Numbered from the stretch's first letter, positions 27,640 through 39,561 are shown. The stretch is DNA of 64,000 nt from Hyphomonadaceae bacterium (GCA_009773395.1 WRPI01000004.1:62001-126000), one strand, 5' to 3'. Numbers and translations: made by a program. The notes: generated from the letters alone by a model not told the origin.

Positions 27640-28163
27640 AGGAAATGGAAATACGCCGTCCAAGACTTGAAGATGCACCAAGCCTAGCGCAATTTGCCGC
27701 CGCGCGCTTTTGTGACACATTCGGGCATTTATACGATTCAGATGATTTGCAAGAACATTTAGAACAAAAATATACGGCAGATGTTTTCAAGGAATATATT
27801 TTGGACAATGATGTGTTCTTGGTCGCGGCTTTTGCCGAGAATGGTGAAATTGTCGGCTATGCAAAAGCGGGCAATGTTGAAGTCCCATTTGAACCACGCG
27901 CCGAAAATTGCAAAGAACTGCATCGGCTTTATGTGAGGGACGACATGAAAGGCAATGGCCTTGGGCTTAAATTATATCAATTAGTTTTGGATTATGCCAA
28001 ATCCGAAAAAGCGAGTGAGCTTTATTTGGGTGTATGGGCCGAAAATGCCCGTGCAATTGCTTTTTATACGCGGCAAGGGTTTGAAATTGTTGGTAAATAT
28101 TTATACCAAGTCGGCAGAACATATGATGACGAGCGCATAATGCGACTAGACTTGGTAAAATGA
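27636..28163 (+). CDS. GNAT family N-acetyltransferase (PaiA-like)
   Basis: A 175-residue GNAT acetyltransferase. The acetyl-CoA binding motif A is LHRLYVRDDMKGNGLGLKLY, and motif B is ELYLGVWAENARAIAFYTRQ followed by GFEIVG. The N-terminal RFCDTFGHLYDSDDLQEHLE segment resembles PaiA-type polyamine acetyltransferases, so an amine substrate is possible but unproven. The ATG overlaps the hisE stop (ATGA), placing it in the his transcript. A PaiB-like gene lies 6 kb away at 33988. Confidence 0.83.
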   Translation: MKEMEIRRPRLEDAPSLAQFAAARFCDTFGHLYDSDDLQEHLEQKYTADVFKEYILDNDVFLVAAFAENGEIVGYAKAGNVEVPFEPRAENCKELHRLYVRDDMKGNGLGLKLYQLVLDYAKSEKASELYLGVWAENARAIAFYTRQGFEIVGKYLYQVGRTYDDERIMRLDLVK

Positions 28164-28167
28164 AATT

Positions 28168-29577
28168 ATGAAAACCTATTTCCTTGGAATTGCCGGTGCG
28201 GGCGTTTCGGCATTAGCATCAATTTTGCAAACTGAAGGCCATGAAGTTATTGGCTCGGATGCAGGGGTATATCCGCCAATTAGTGATTATTTGGACGGTT
28301 TGGGGATTAAATATTCCACTGAATTTTGCGCAGATAATGTCCCCGATGATATTGATTTGGCGATTATTGGAACTACGTCAAAAATCGACCCCGCAATAAA
28401 TCCTGAATATAAAAAAATTATCGCACTTGGTGTGCCATGTTACAGTTTCGCCGAATATTTGGGTGTGCATACCAAGGGGCGAGAGCTTTTAGTGGTTGCG
28501 GGAAGTTTTGGCAAAAGTTCAATAACCGCCCTTATTGCCGCGATTTTGAAATCAAGCGGGCGTGACTGTGGCTGGTTCGTTGGCGCAATTGCCAAAGATT
28601 TAAGCGTTACTGGCAATTGGGGTAAAGACGATGAGTTCATTTTGGAAGGGGATGAATATGTCGTTAGCCTTAGCGACAGAAGCTCAAAATTTGAACTTTA
28701 TTCGCCTAAAGATATTTTGATAAGCTCAATTGTGCATGACCATGTGAACATGTTCCCGACCATGGGAGAATATGAAAATTGTTTTGCCAAACTTTTGGCC
28801 AAGTCGCCAGAAGATGGCCTAATTTTTGCCTGTGATGATTATGAACCAATCCAGCGATTAGTGGAACAGACTGGCGTGCAAAACCGAACCATTTTCTATG
28901 GTCTTGAATGCAAAACGGGTTTTCATGTGGAAAATATCGAAATTGGGGAAATCACGAAATTTGACTTATGCACGCCGAACCATGGCAAAATTCCGTTGGC
29001 AACAAGCCAATTGGGAATGCATAATATCGAAAATATTGTCGCGGCCAGCGCATATTGCCTCACCAAAAACCTGATTGACGCTGAGCAATTGCAAATTGGG
29101 GTGGCAGGTTTTAATGGCGTATTGCGGCGGCTAGATAAAAAAACCACTACCTCAAAAGTGCCAGTTTATGAAGGTTTTGGCTCGTCTTATGAAAAAGCAC
29201 GTTCAGCAATTGAAGCGATGGAACTTCATTTTCCGAGCCGTCCACTTTGGGTGGTTTTCGAACCCCACACTTTTTCATGGCGCAACTCAACTGGCCTAAA
29301 ATGGTATGACAGCGTATTTGCGGGCGTAGCGCAAGTGATAATGTTGCCGCCGCCCACGCATGGCGCAGCGCTCCATGAACAAGTTTCAATTGATGAAATT
29401 ATTGCCCGCGTCAAAGCTGCTGGAATTGCTGTTGAATTGGCTGAAAACGCCGAATCTGCAACCACAAAATTATCGACTCAATTAAACGGCGACGAAACCG
29501 TTTTGCTTTTGTCATCAGGGCCATTGGATGGATTGGCAAACACGCTTCCACCGATTTTAGACGCCAATTTTAGTTAG
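28168..29577 (+). CDS. mpl: Mur-ligase family protein, Mpl-like (UDP-MurNAc:tripeptide ligase)
   Basis: A 469-residue Mur ligase. N-terminal Rossmann motif GIAGAGVSALASIL, ATP loop AGSFGKSS at 111-118, central LEGDEYVVSLSDRSSKF and HDHVNMFP segments, and C-terminal VFEPHTFSWRNSTG are present. The order matches Mpl, which reattaches recycled murein tripeptide to UDP-MurNAc, better than MurC or MurE. The loop is unusual: most Mpl and MurC proteins have GTHGKTT. Catalytic Lys and the Ser/Thr after it are kept. It lies four bases after the GNAT gene, and its stop overlaps the next, convergent gene by eight bases. Confidence in the exact substrate is moderate. Confidence 0.78.
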   Translation: MKTYFLGIAGAGVSALASILQTEGHEVIGSDAGVYPPISDYLDGLGIKYSTEFCADNVPDDIDLAIIGTTSKIDPAINPEYKKIIALGVPCYSFAEYLGVHTKGRELLVVAGSFGKSSITALIAAILKSSGRDCGWFVGAIAKDLSVTGNWGKDDEFILEGDEYVVSLSDRSSKFELYSPKDILISSIVHDHVNMFPTMGEYENCFAKLLAKSPEDGLIFACDDYEPIQRLVEQTGVQNRTIFYGLECKTGFHVENIEIGEITKFDLCTPNHGKIPLATSQLGMHNIENIVAASAYCLTKNLIDAEQLQIGVAGFNGVLRRLDKKTTTSKVPVYEGFGSSYEKARSAIEAMELHFPSRPLWVVFEPHTFSWRNSTGLKWYDSVFAGVAQVIMLPPPTHGAALHEQVSIDEIIARVKAAGIAVELAENAESATTKLSTQLNGDETVLLLSSGPLDGLANTLPPILDANFS

Positions 29578-31549
29578 CTCGGTTTTCCACTTTCAGACCA
29601 AGTTCAGTTGCGGTTGCATTATTGGCGACCAAACGCGGCAATAAAAATGGTGTTGTAGGTGCAAATTCGATATGCATTGTGCCACCATTCAACAGCCAAT
29701 TGCCAAATCCGTGCCCGATAAACCTTGCCAAAACTGGTTTCGACTTATCTGCCATCATTGTTGCAAATGGCGCGCGCCATGCTTGTCGCACTTCGGCCGG
29801 GCGTTTGCCGCCCGATGCCGCTTCTTGGGTGGCGATTTTAGCCAAACCGCCCATATCGCGCAGATTAATTTGTAAACTCACCATTTTGCCTTGTGGAAAT
29901 ATTGCAAGCATTGCCGCAACTTGATCCATTGCTTCTTGCATATTGGCGCGGTTGTTAGGTGTAGTTGGTGGAGCAGGTGCTGGTTGCGCTGCTGCGGAGG
30001 CTGCGTTTATTGCTGCCTCTCTATCTGCTGCTGGGGGCGCGACAGCTGGTGTTTCGCCACTTTTTGATTTGGTTTTGAATGGATTGGTTTTTCTCAATTT
30101 CTCAATTTCCGGGTCTGCGCGCATCAAATCTTTAAGCGAGGTTTGCGCCATCGAAGCCCAAAGACCGTCCAAATTTGCGCTTCCATCAAGCGACATAAAA
30201 TTTGCAACCTTGAATTCAGTGTCTTCAATCAACACTTTGTCTAATTCTTGGTTGAAAGTTGAACGCATTTTCCAACTTGCATTAATCGAAGTAAGGCCCA
30301 CGGCCTCCAAGCCAGTTTTCACCAGCGTGCCAAATGTCTTCCTCGCATCGGTTACATTCACATCGAATCGACCTGGAGGAATATTAAACGAAGTGATTAA
30401 TCCATTCGCTCCAATTGTTTGATTATAACTAAGATCATCAAGTTTAACCTCAGCGCCAGATCCCGATAATTCGAGACCACCAAAACGAAAAGCTGATATG
30501 CCTGAACTGAGGGGCCCTGTGGTGTAAATGCTTTTCATCGGCAAATTCATATAGGCTTCAAGCTCTGGGTCTGAGGTGTCATTCATCGCATAGGCAAAAC
30601 CAGCGCGGAATAAACGGGTGTTCAAATCATTCAAGCTAAATTCCGCCAGCTTGAAACGAAAATCTTCATCGGCAATTGTGGCGCTAGCAGCCACATTTTC
30701 AATCGCAAATTTGGCAAGACTATTTCCATTGAGGCTACGAACTTCAATATTGCCGATACTAAAGCCGCCAAAATTATTCGCAGATCCAGCGCGTCTTTGC
30801 ACAGCGACCCGGGAGTCGTTAAGCGAGAAACCCTCAATTTTAAACAGACCAATTGACGCTTTACCAAAATTTGCGAGGCCGCCTTTGTCTTCAAATAGCT
30901 TAAACGCAGCTTCGTTCAAATCGTGAATCCTTAGCGCCGCAAAACGAAATTCGAAATTATTTGCTTTGCCGTTCATTCCCGTCGCATCAATCGCATCAAA
31001 TCGCCATTTATCTTCGCCCAAATTGCGAATATTTCTAACCGCTAATGTTGCAAATGTGATTGGTGGTTCATCGTCTTTGCTGCCAAGTTCCAAACCCACA
31101 AAACTCGCGTCACCATGAAGATCGTCGTCAAGAAGTTTTACAAAATTATCGGCAGTTGTTGCGGCGCTTGGGCCCGCAATATTATTGTCGATAAAAACCC
31201 CAGATTGAAATTTTAACGTGGCATCATCAGTGCTAAAATCCGCATTTTCGAACTTGAAAGCCATTCTTGGGCCGCCCGCTTCGCGCTCAATTGTGAAAAC
31301 ACCCGCGCTCAAATCACTGCCAAAATGGACACCGCGAAAGACCGCTTTATCCGCACTAATTTGCTTGCTGTCAAAATGAAAATATTGGGACTCACGTTCA
31401 AGGCCATAACCACGGATAATTTGCGCTACACTAGCGGGGGCATTGCCATTTTGCGCTGTAACTGGCGAAAGTGTAGCAATGGAAAGAAGTAAAATCGCCG
31501 CTGTTGTGCCAAAAAGTGATTTACGGCTAAGTTTCGCTTTGTTACGCAT
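29570..31549 (-). CDS. Exported protein of unknown function
   Basis: A 659-residue protein I do not recognise. It has a Sec signal peptide (SLFGTTAAILLLSIATLSPV, cleavage near TAQ-NG), then about 450 residues rich in beta-strand patterns with repeated short blocks such as FKFENADFS, KFEIENVA-like and FRFKLAEFSL. An Ala/Pro-rich linker is at about 510-540, and a helical C-terminal domain ends TATELGLKVENRAN. The repeated pattern suggests a long beta-structure in the periplasm or on an outer-membrane face. GGAG lies six bases before the ATG. It overlaps the convergent mpl by eight bases and sits 110 bases downstream of the PBP gene. Confidence 0.75.
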   Translation of the reverse strand: MRNKAKLSRKSLFGTTAAILLLSIATLSPVTAQNGNAPASVAQIIRGYGLERESQYFHFDSKQISADKAVFRGVHFGSDLSAGVFTIEREAGGPRMAFKFENADFSTDDATLKFQSGVFIDNNIAGPSAATTADNFVKLLDDDLHGDASFVGLELGSKDDEPPITFATLAVRNIRNLGEDKWRFDAIDATGMNGKANNFEFRFAALRIHDLNEAAFKLFEDKGGLANFGKASIGLFKIEGFSLNDSRVAVQRRAGSANNFGGFSIGNIEVRSLNGNSLAKFAIENVAASATIADEDFRFKLAEFSLNDLNTRLFRAGFAYAMNDTSDPELEAYMNLPMKSIYTTGPLSSGISAFRFGGLELSGSGAEVKLDDLSYNQTIGANGLITSFNIPPGRFDVNVTDARKTFGTLVKTGLEAVGLTSINASWKMRSTFNQELDKVLIEDTEFKVANFMSLDGSANLDGLWASMAQTSLKDLMRADPEIEKLRKTNPFKTKSKSGETPAVAPPAADREAAINAASAAAQPAPAPPTTPNNRANMQEAMDQVAAMLAIFPQGKMVSLQINLRDMGGLAKIATQEAASGGKRPAEVRQAWRAPFATMMADKSKPVLARFIGHGFGNWLLNGGTMHIEFAPTTPFLLPRLVANNATATELGLKVENRAN

Positions 31550-31659
31550 TTGTAGCTCCAGTTATTTGGATAATTCACTTATACTTGTGGTTGCATTTTT
31601 ATTGATTGTCAACGATTCTAGCGGCACAAGAATTCGCAAAACTCTCACAAAACATTATT

Positions 31660-33918
31660 TTATTTTGGCTTATTTTCCTGAATATCCTTGATTATGTCAT
31701 CAAGGGATCGCGCTTCGGGGGCCGGGGTGGGCGATTGGGCCTCGGGCGCGTTCGGGTTATCTGGTTTTTTAACCTCGCCATTATTATCGGTGATAATTGC
31801 GCCGCCATCGGTCATGGTTGATGGCGAACCCATGGCCTCAACGCCGTTTTCTAATGGTGTCGCGACCATCGCTAAATCCGCTGGTGCGATAGGTGCTAAT
31901 GGCAATGCAAATGCCCTTGGCGCTGTGCCGCGCTGCGCGGCTTCCATAAATGCGCGCCAAATTCGAGCTGGTGCTGCGCCGCCAGTAACGCGGTTCATTT
32001 TGCGGCCAAAATCATCATTGCCGACCCAAACGCCCGCCGTATAACCGCCTGTAAAGCCAACAAACCATGCATCGCGGTAATCAGAAGTTGTTCCAGTTTT
32101 GCCGCCGACCATGCGGTCTGAAAGCGCCGCGCTTCTTGCAGTTCCTGAAGTAACAACGCTTTGGAACATGTAATTCATATAACGAAGCACAGTATCATCA
32201 ATAACCCTTCTTGGCTGTGGCGTTGCCCGCCGCCATAAAATCGTGCCCGAACGAGTGCTGACTTGGCTGAAACCATAAGGCGTTACAGCGGCACCGCCAT
32301 TTGAAAAAGGCGTATAAGCGGCGGTAAGTTCAAGCGGTGACAATACTTGGGTTCCCAAAGCCAAAGTTGGGTCTGGGTCAATGCGTGAGCGAATACCAAG
32401 GCGACGTGCGACGCGAATAACTGCATCGCGCCCAGCTTCTTCGCTTAATTGCACCGCAATTGTATTGATGGAGCGCGTGAAAGCGGAAAGCAAAGTCATA
32501 GAGCCATGATATTGGCCATCGTAATTTTGCGGCGACCAATTGCCCAATGTTAAAGGGTGATCCGAACGAATTGAATTTGGATTTTCCCCGCGCTCAAACG
32601 CTGCGGTATAAACAAATGGCTTGAAAGCAGACCCAGGTTGCCTTTTGGCATCAATTGCGCGGTTAAATTCGCTCTCATTATATGATTTGCCGCCAACTAA
32701 GGCGCGCACTCCGCCATCGCCCGATATTGCGACAAGTGCCGCTTGCGACATGGCGGAAGCACGGCCGGTGCGCTCAATTTCATTTTGTATCGCGATTTCA
32801 GCAAAATTTTGGTGGCGGGTATCAAGCGTGGTTTGAACAATTATGTCCTCATTTGGCTCATCAATAATTGCGGCGACTTCAGGCTCAATCCAATCAAGGA
32901 AATAGCCAACATTGGATCCACGCGCATTTGGCACAAAGCGCAAAGGTTGGCGCACTGCTTGCAAGCGCTGCTCATGGGTAATCACATTTTCACGCTCCAT
33001 CACGTCAAGCACAATCGTTGCACGCTCTGCGGCGCGGGTGGTCGATGAAATTGGGTTATAGCGCGATGGCGCTTTTAATAGGCCCGCCAATAAAGCGGCT
33101 TCGGAAATTGTAAGATTGGCGGGTTCTTTGTTAAAATAGCGCTCTGATGCTTCTTCAATGCCATAGGCGCCTGCGCCAAAATATACGCGCGCCAAATAAA
33201 GCGATAATATTTCATCTTTGGTGAAGCGGCTTTCGAGCCAAACCGAGAGCAATAATTCCTGTGCTTTGCGTTTTAGGTTTTGGTCGGACGATAGGAACAG
33301 ATTCTTCGCTAGCTGCTGTGTAAGGGTTGAAGCGCCCTGTACAGTGCGGCCTGCTTGGAGATTGACCAAAACTGCGCGGGCAATACCAAAAAAGTCAAAA
33401 CCCCAATGTTTGTAAAATTTTCTATCTTCAATTGCCAAAACTGCCTGCGGCACATATTCGGGCATAGTGCTTAAATCAACGGGTGGAGCATCGGCAGCGC
33501 CACGGCGGTCAATAACGACGCCGTTTACGTCAACATAAGTGATGGAAGGCCTGTCGGTTTTCTTCCATAATTCTTCGGGATCTGGCAAATCACTGGCAAC
33601 CCAAATGAAAACCCCTACCCCTAAAACTGCCATCCAAAGGCCAAATACTGCGCCCCAATAACCCAGGCCGCCCCAAAAGCCGCGCCCTTGTTTGCGCTTT
33701 GGTCCCGAGCTTCTTCTTTGGGCGGGTCGGCGTTGTTGTGGCCTGCGTGGTGGGCCATCATCATAGCCGCCACCATTATCACCGCCGTAACCGCCAGAAT
33801 TTCCGCCGCCTTGATAACCTCCGCGATTGCCACCACCTGATTTACGTCCACGATTTGCCAATTGGCGATGCTCCAGAAATTTGCGCGCGCGCTTAACGAT
33901 AATTTGTATTAAATGCAC
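31660..33918 (-). CDS. Penicillin-binding protein 1A family (transglycosylase/transpeptidase)
   Basis: A 752-residue class A PBP. A 24-80 Gly/Arg/Pro-rich cytoplasmic tail precedes one membrane helix (86-108). The GT51 domain has its catalytic Glu in LAIEDRKFYKHWGFD near 164 and GASTLTQQLAKNLF. The transpeptidase domain has PGSAFKPF (nucleophile Ser and Lys), TRSIN and GGKTGTTSDYRDAWF. It polymerises and crosslinks murein in the periplasm. The GTG start at 33918 has only a weak ribosome site, so the first residues are uncertain. The tail is much longer and more glycine-rich than in enterobacterial PBP1A. Confidence 0.93.
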   Translation of the reverse strand: MHLIQIIVKRARKFLEHRQLANRGRKSGGGNRGGYQGGGNSGGYGGDNGGGYDDGPPRRPQQRRPAQRRSSGPKRKQGRGFWGGLGYWGAVFGLWMAVLGVGVFIWVASDLPDPEELWKKTDRPSITYVDVNGVVIDRRGAADAPPVDLSTMPEYVPQAVLAIEDRKFYKHWGFDFFGIARAVLVNLQAGRTVQGASTLTQQLAKNLFLSSDQNLKRKAQELLLSVWLESRFTKDEILSLYLARVYFGAGAYGIEEASERYFNKEPANLTISEAALLAGLLKAPSRYNPISSTTRAAERATIVLDVMERENVITHEQRLQAVRQPLRFVPNARGSNVGYFLDWIEPEVAAIIDEPNEDIIVQTTLDTRHQNFAEIAIQNEIERTGRASAMSQAALVAISGDGGVRALVGGKSYNESEFNRAIDAKRQPGSAFKPFVYTAAFERGENPNSIRSDHPLTLGNWSPQNYDGQYHGSMTLLSAFTRSINTIAVQLSEEAGRDAVIRVARRLGIRSRIDPDPTLALGTQVLSPLELTAAYTPFSNGGAAVTPYGFSQVSTRSGTILWRRATPQPRRVIDDTVLRYMNYMFQSVVTSGTARSAALSDRMVGGKTGTTSDYRDAWFVGFTGGYTAGVWVGNDDFGRKMNRVTGGAAPARIWRAFMEAAQRGTAPRAFALPLAPIAPADLAMVATPLENGVEAMGSPSTMTDGGAIITDNNGEVKKPDNPNAPEAQSPTPAPEARSLDDIIKDIQENKPK

Positions 33919-33987
33919 AATTAGAGTTAATTAGGCGTGAATCACCTATAAATCGGGCGAAAATTGGGCGGGTGGTGTTTTTGCGAA

Positions 33988-34584
33988 TTAGCGAACTAAG
34001 TTATCCGGATTTTTACCCAATTTGATGAGCCCTGTCCGCACACCTTCGCGGTCAGCTTCTGACTTGTTTTGGCTGAGTTTGAATTGTCCTACCAATGCAG
34101 TAATTTTTATTTCAAAACCAACAATTGCACCCAACATTCGCTCAATATATTCGTGCGGCGCGTCCGATATTTGCCAAGGGCTTTCAAAATCTTGTTCATG
34201 GAAATTGGATAGTGCGTTAAGAGTGTCCCAAAGCCAAGCCTTATCATGAATAAACTCAATGCTGCCGTGCGCATGAACCGCCGAATAATTCCAAGTAGGC
34301 ACCGCTTTGCCGTCAATTTGTTTTGAAGCGTAAAAACTCGGGCTTATGTATGAACTTTCACCTTGGAAGATGGCCAGAACATTGGGGCTTGCGATGTCTT
34401 TCCAAACAGAATTTGCACGCGAAACATGTCCGCGCAAAACATTATCGTCACCCAAAAGCACGGCGATATGGTGCGCGTCCATACCATTTGCGGTTTGGCA
34501 AATTATAGTCGCGAATGAGTTTTCACGCATCAATCGGTGAAGAATTGCGATATCAGTTTCTGCGAATTGGTCTGGTGCGTGCAT
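33988..34584 (-). CDS. PaiB-like FMN-binding split-barrel protein
   Basis: A 198-residue member of the PaiB family, whose founder in Bacillus is described as a negative regulator of protease and sporulation genes. The hallmark VPTWNYSAVHAHGSIEFI is present at about 93-110, with the flanking SSYISPSFYASK strand. The fold is the FMN-binding split barrel, so it may act as a flavin-dependent enzyme rather than a DNA binder. It stands alone downstream of gyrB. The PaiA-like acetyltransferase is at 27636, unlike in Bacillus where the two are adjacent. Confidence 0.84.
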   Translation of the reverse strand: MHAPDQFAETDIAILHRLMRENSFATIICQTANGMDAHHIAVLLGDDNVLRGHVSRANSVWKDIASPNVLAIFQGESSYISPSFYASKQIDGKAVPTWNYSAVHAHGSIEFIHDKAWLWDTLNALSNFHEQDFESPWQISDAPHEYIERMLGAIVGFEIKITALVGQFKLSQNKSEADREGVRTGLIKLGKNPDNLVR

Positions 34585-34658
34585 CTAATGCAATTTCCAA
34601 AAAAATGTCACAAATAAATAAAAACCACGCTTTTTATTTATTTGTGTCGAAATGAATC

Positions 34659-34699
34659 CAAAACCCTGAGTGAGGCCGAAGGCCGAGGGTGGGGTTTTG
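34659..34699 (-). terminator. Hairpin after gyrB
   Basis: CAAAACCC (34659-34666) pairs with GGGTTTTG (34692-34699), and the loop holds a second stem GGCC-GAA-GGCC. It lies five bases after the gyrB stop and separates gyrB from the PaiB-like gene. No run of U follows on the minus strand, so termination may be weak or need Rho. Confidence 0.5.
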
Positions 34700-34703
34700 A
34701 GGG

Positions 34704-37151
<2,448 letters not shown>

Positions 37152-37205
37152 CTAAAAACATGCGCATTTTAATGAGTTTATGACCTATAGTGTTTCGCCA
37201 GAATC

Positions 37206-38375
37206 TCAAACAATTTTCGCCGCATTTGGGCGTTTAATCTCGAAAAAATCGGCATTTTGTGCAAATGCGTCGAATAATAATTTATCAGTGCCAGTAAGCC
37301 AGGTTTGTGCGCGAATAGATAGCAGTTCTTGGGCCAAGCCTTCGCGCCTCGTGCTGTCTAAATGCGCATTGGCTTCATCAAGTAAAATAATTGGATTGGG
37401 GCGCGCAAAGCATGAAAAATCGCTGCCAAATTCGCTATTGGCAGTGCCATTGGCAATGCAGCAGGCTTGGGCGATAATTATGCCTATCAAAAGCGCTTTT
37501 TGCTCCCCGGTTGAACATTTTTCAGCGTCCATACCATTGCCCATATGGGTCGCGTAAATTTCGGATCTATGGGGGCCGATTAAGCATCTTCCAGCGGCGG
37601 CATCTTTGTTGCGATTTGAGCTAAGTTGTTTGGCAAAATCCACTTCAATTTGCGCAATTGTTTGGCCATTCATTAGACTGCCTTCTACGAGACCCTCGAT
37701 GCGCAATTGGGCTTTTGGGAAAACATCTTGCACTCGCGCGTCAATTTCTTTTTGTAACATTGCGATTGCTTCAATCCGCGCGCAGCCAATTGCGACGCCA
37801 TTTATTGCCGCTTGTTCTTCCAAAGCACTCAACCAAATTCTATCTTGGTTTTGGGCCTCGAGAACTTTTTGACGCTCTTTTATTGCACGTTCATAGGCAT
37901 TGGCTTGAATGCTTAATTCTGGGAAAAAAGAAAGCGTAATTCTGTCGATAAAGCGCCTTCGCTCGCCCTGAGCGCCGGCAAATATTCTATCCATTTGCGG
38001 GGTAATCCAAACCAAGCGCAAAGTATCGAGCAATTGGCGCGGATTTGCATCTTTGCCATCAAGGCGGGCGATTTTACGTGGGCCTTCTTTGCTCAAATCA
38101 AGCCCAACCCCAATTCGGCGAGTTTCATCGCCCAAACCAAGGAGCGCGGAAATCGCAAATGGGCCGCCGTCCTCGCCGCTGCGCGCCATTTCCATAAGGT
38201 CGGCCGAGCGCAAATTGCGCCCAGAGCCAAGCATTGAAATTGCTTCTAAAATATTGGTTTTGCCGGCGCCATTTTCACCGAATAAAACCACCGCTTTTGA
38301 GCTTATATCAAGCTCCAATCGCGCATGGTTACGAAATTGGGTAAGGATAAGCCGCCTGATACCTGCAAAATCCAT
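37206..38375 (-). CDS. recF: DNA replication and repair protein RecF
   Basis: A 389-residue SMC-like ATPase that loads RecA at gaps through RecFOR. Walker A GENGAGKT is at 33-40, GERRRFIDRI follows, the signature is in CSTGEQKALLIGIIIAQA, and Walker B is PIILLDEANAHLDSTRR. The gene starts 20 bases after dnaN, probably in one transcript. The ribosome site is weak, which fits the low expression usual for recF. Confidence 0.96.
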   Translation of the reverse strand: MDFAGIRRLILTQFRNHARLELDISSKAVVLFGENGAGKTNILEAISMLGSGRNLRSADLMEMARSGEDGGPFAISALLGLGDETRRIGVGLDLSKEGPRKIARLDGKDANPRQLLDTLRLVWITPQMDRIFAGAQGERRRFIDRITLSFFPELSIQANAYERAIKERQKVLEAQNQDRIWLSALEEQAAINGVAIGCARIEAIAMLQKEIDARVQDVFPKAQLRIEGLVEGSLMNGQTIAQIEVDFAKQLSSNRNKDAAAGRCLIGPHRSEIYATHMGNGMDAEKCSTGEQKALLIGIIIAQACCIANGTANSEFGSDFSCFARPNPIILLDEANAHLDSTRREGLAQELLSIRAQTWLTGTDKLLFDAFAQNADFFEIKRPNAAKIV

Positions 38376-38394
38376 TTTGAATTCGCGGCCAGCT

Positions 38395-39510
38395 CTAAAC
38401 CCGTAACGGCATCAGGACAAATAATGAATTGGGATCGCTCGCGTCTTTTACCAAAGTTGGCGAAGCGGCATCCCGCATAAAAAACTCGGCTTGGCCATTG
38501 ATTTGCCCAGTAATATCCAGCAAATATTTGGCGTTGAAACCGATTTCCATCTGTGGCGCATCATATTGAACTTCGAGCTCTTCGCGTGCTTCGCCAGTTT
38601 CGGGGTTGGAAAAACTCAAGGTCAGCATATCTTTATCAAGACCCAATTTTATCGGACGAAGGCGCTCTACTGCCATAGTTGAAACCCTGTCCACAGCACG
38701 GGCAAATTCTTCATTATTGATAATCATCTGATGTGGGTTTTCTTTGGGGATAACCCTTTCATAATCAGGGAAAGTGCCGTCAATTACTTTTGAAGTTAAG
38801 GTCGCACGCCCAAGTGAAAAGCGAATTTTGGCTTCGCTTATGGCAATTTCTGCCACTTCATCACCTCCATCAAGCAAACGCCGTAATTCCATAATTGTTT
38901 TGCGTGGAACAATTACGCCATCAATATTATTAGTGCCTTCGGGCATGGGATAATCGCACAACGCCAAACGATGGCCATCAGTTGCGACTGCGCGCAAACA
39001 CGGGCCAGAAGGGCCAGTTGCGCCATGCAAATAAATGCCATTAAGGTAGAAACGCGTTTCTTCTAATGAAATCGCAAATTTGGTTCGATCAATTAAATTG
39101 GCAAGCGCTGGGGCTTCGATTTCAAAAGTTTTGTCAAAATCACCATGTCCCAATGACGGAAAATCAGACGCCGCAAGAATCGGCAAATAATAACGCGACC
39201 GCCCTGAAGTTATGGCCAAACGCCCACCATCGGCAGCGGTCTCTAATTTAACTTCAGATCCATCAGGCAATTTGCGGGCAATATCGTATAAAGTATGCGC
39301 TGGCGCAGTTATTGCACCTGTAACTTCCACATCAGCATTTGCGCCGTCAATAATTTCAATATCAAGATCTGTAGCGGCAAAAGTTACAACGCCGTCACGT
39401 GCTTCTATTAAAACATTGGATAAAATCGGAACTGTAGTTCGCCGTTCAACGACATTTTGCACATGGCCCAAAGCGCTTATTAGTGCCGCGCGTTCAATTG
39501 TTAGTCGCAT
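38395..39510 (-). CDS. dnaN: DNA polymerase III beta sliding clamp
   Basis: A 371-residue clamp that tethers the replicative polymerase. The N-terminus RLTIERAALISALGHVQNVV and the C-terminal FVLMPLRV are diagnostic, and three similar domains are spread along the protein. GGAGTGAGG precedes the ATG. It lies 150 bases downstream of dnaA, and that gap contains a perfect 10-bp hairpin that may reduce read-through from dnaA. Confidence 0.98.
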   Translation of the reverse strand: MRLTIERAALISALGHVQNVVERRTTVPILSNVLIEARDGVVTFAATDLDIEIIDGANADVEVTGAITAPAHTLYDIARKLPDGSEVKLETAADGGRLAITSGRSRYYLPILAASDFPSLGHGDFDKTFEIEAPALANLIDRTKFAISLEETRFYLNGIYLHGATGPSGPCLRAVATDGHRLALCDYPMPEGTNNIDGVIVPRKTIMELRRLLDGGDEVAEIAISEAKIRFSLGRATLTSKVIDGTFPDYERVIPKENPHQMIINNEEFARAVDRVSTMAVERLRPIKLGLDKDMLTLSFSNPETGEAREELEVQYDAPQMEIGFNAKYLLDITGQINGQAEFFMRDAASPTLVKDASDPNSLFVLMPLRV

Positions 39511-39534
39511 ATTGCCTCACTCCAAAACCAAATT

Positions 39535-39561
39535 TCTCGGTGAAATCCAAATTCACCGAGA
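39535..39561 (-). terminator. Hairpin between dnaA and dnaN
   Basis: TCTCGGTGAA (39535-39544) and TTCACCGAGA (39552-39561) form a perfect 10-bp stem with a seven-base loop. On the minus strand it is followed by AATTTGGTTTT, not a clean U-run, so it may act as an attenuator, an mRNA processing site or a weak terminator between dnaA and dnaN. Confidence 0.5.
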
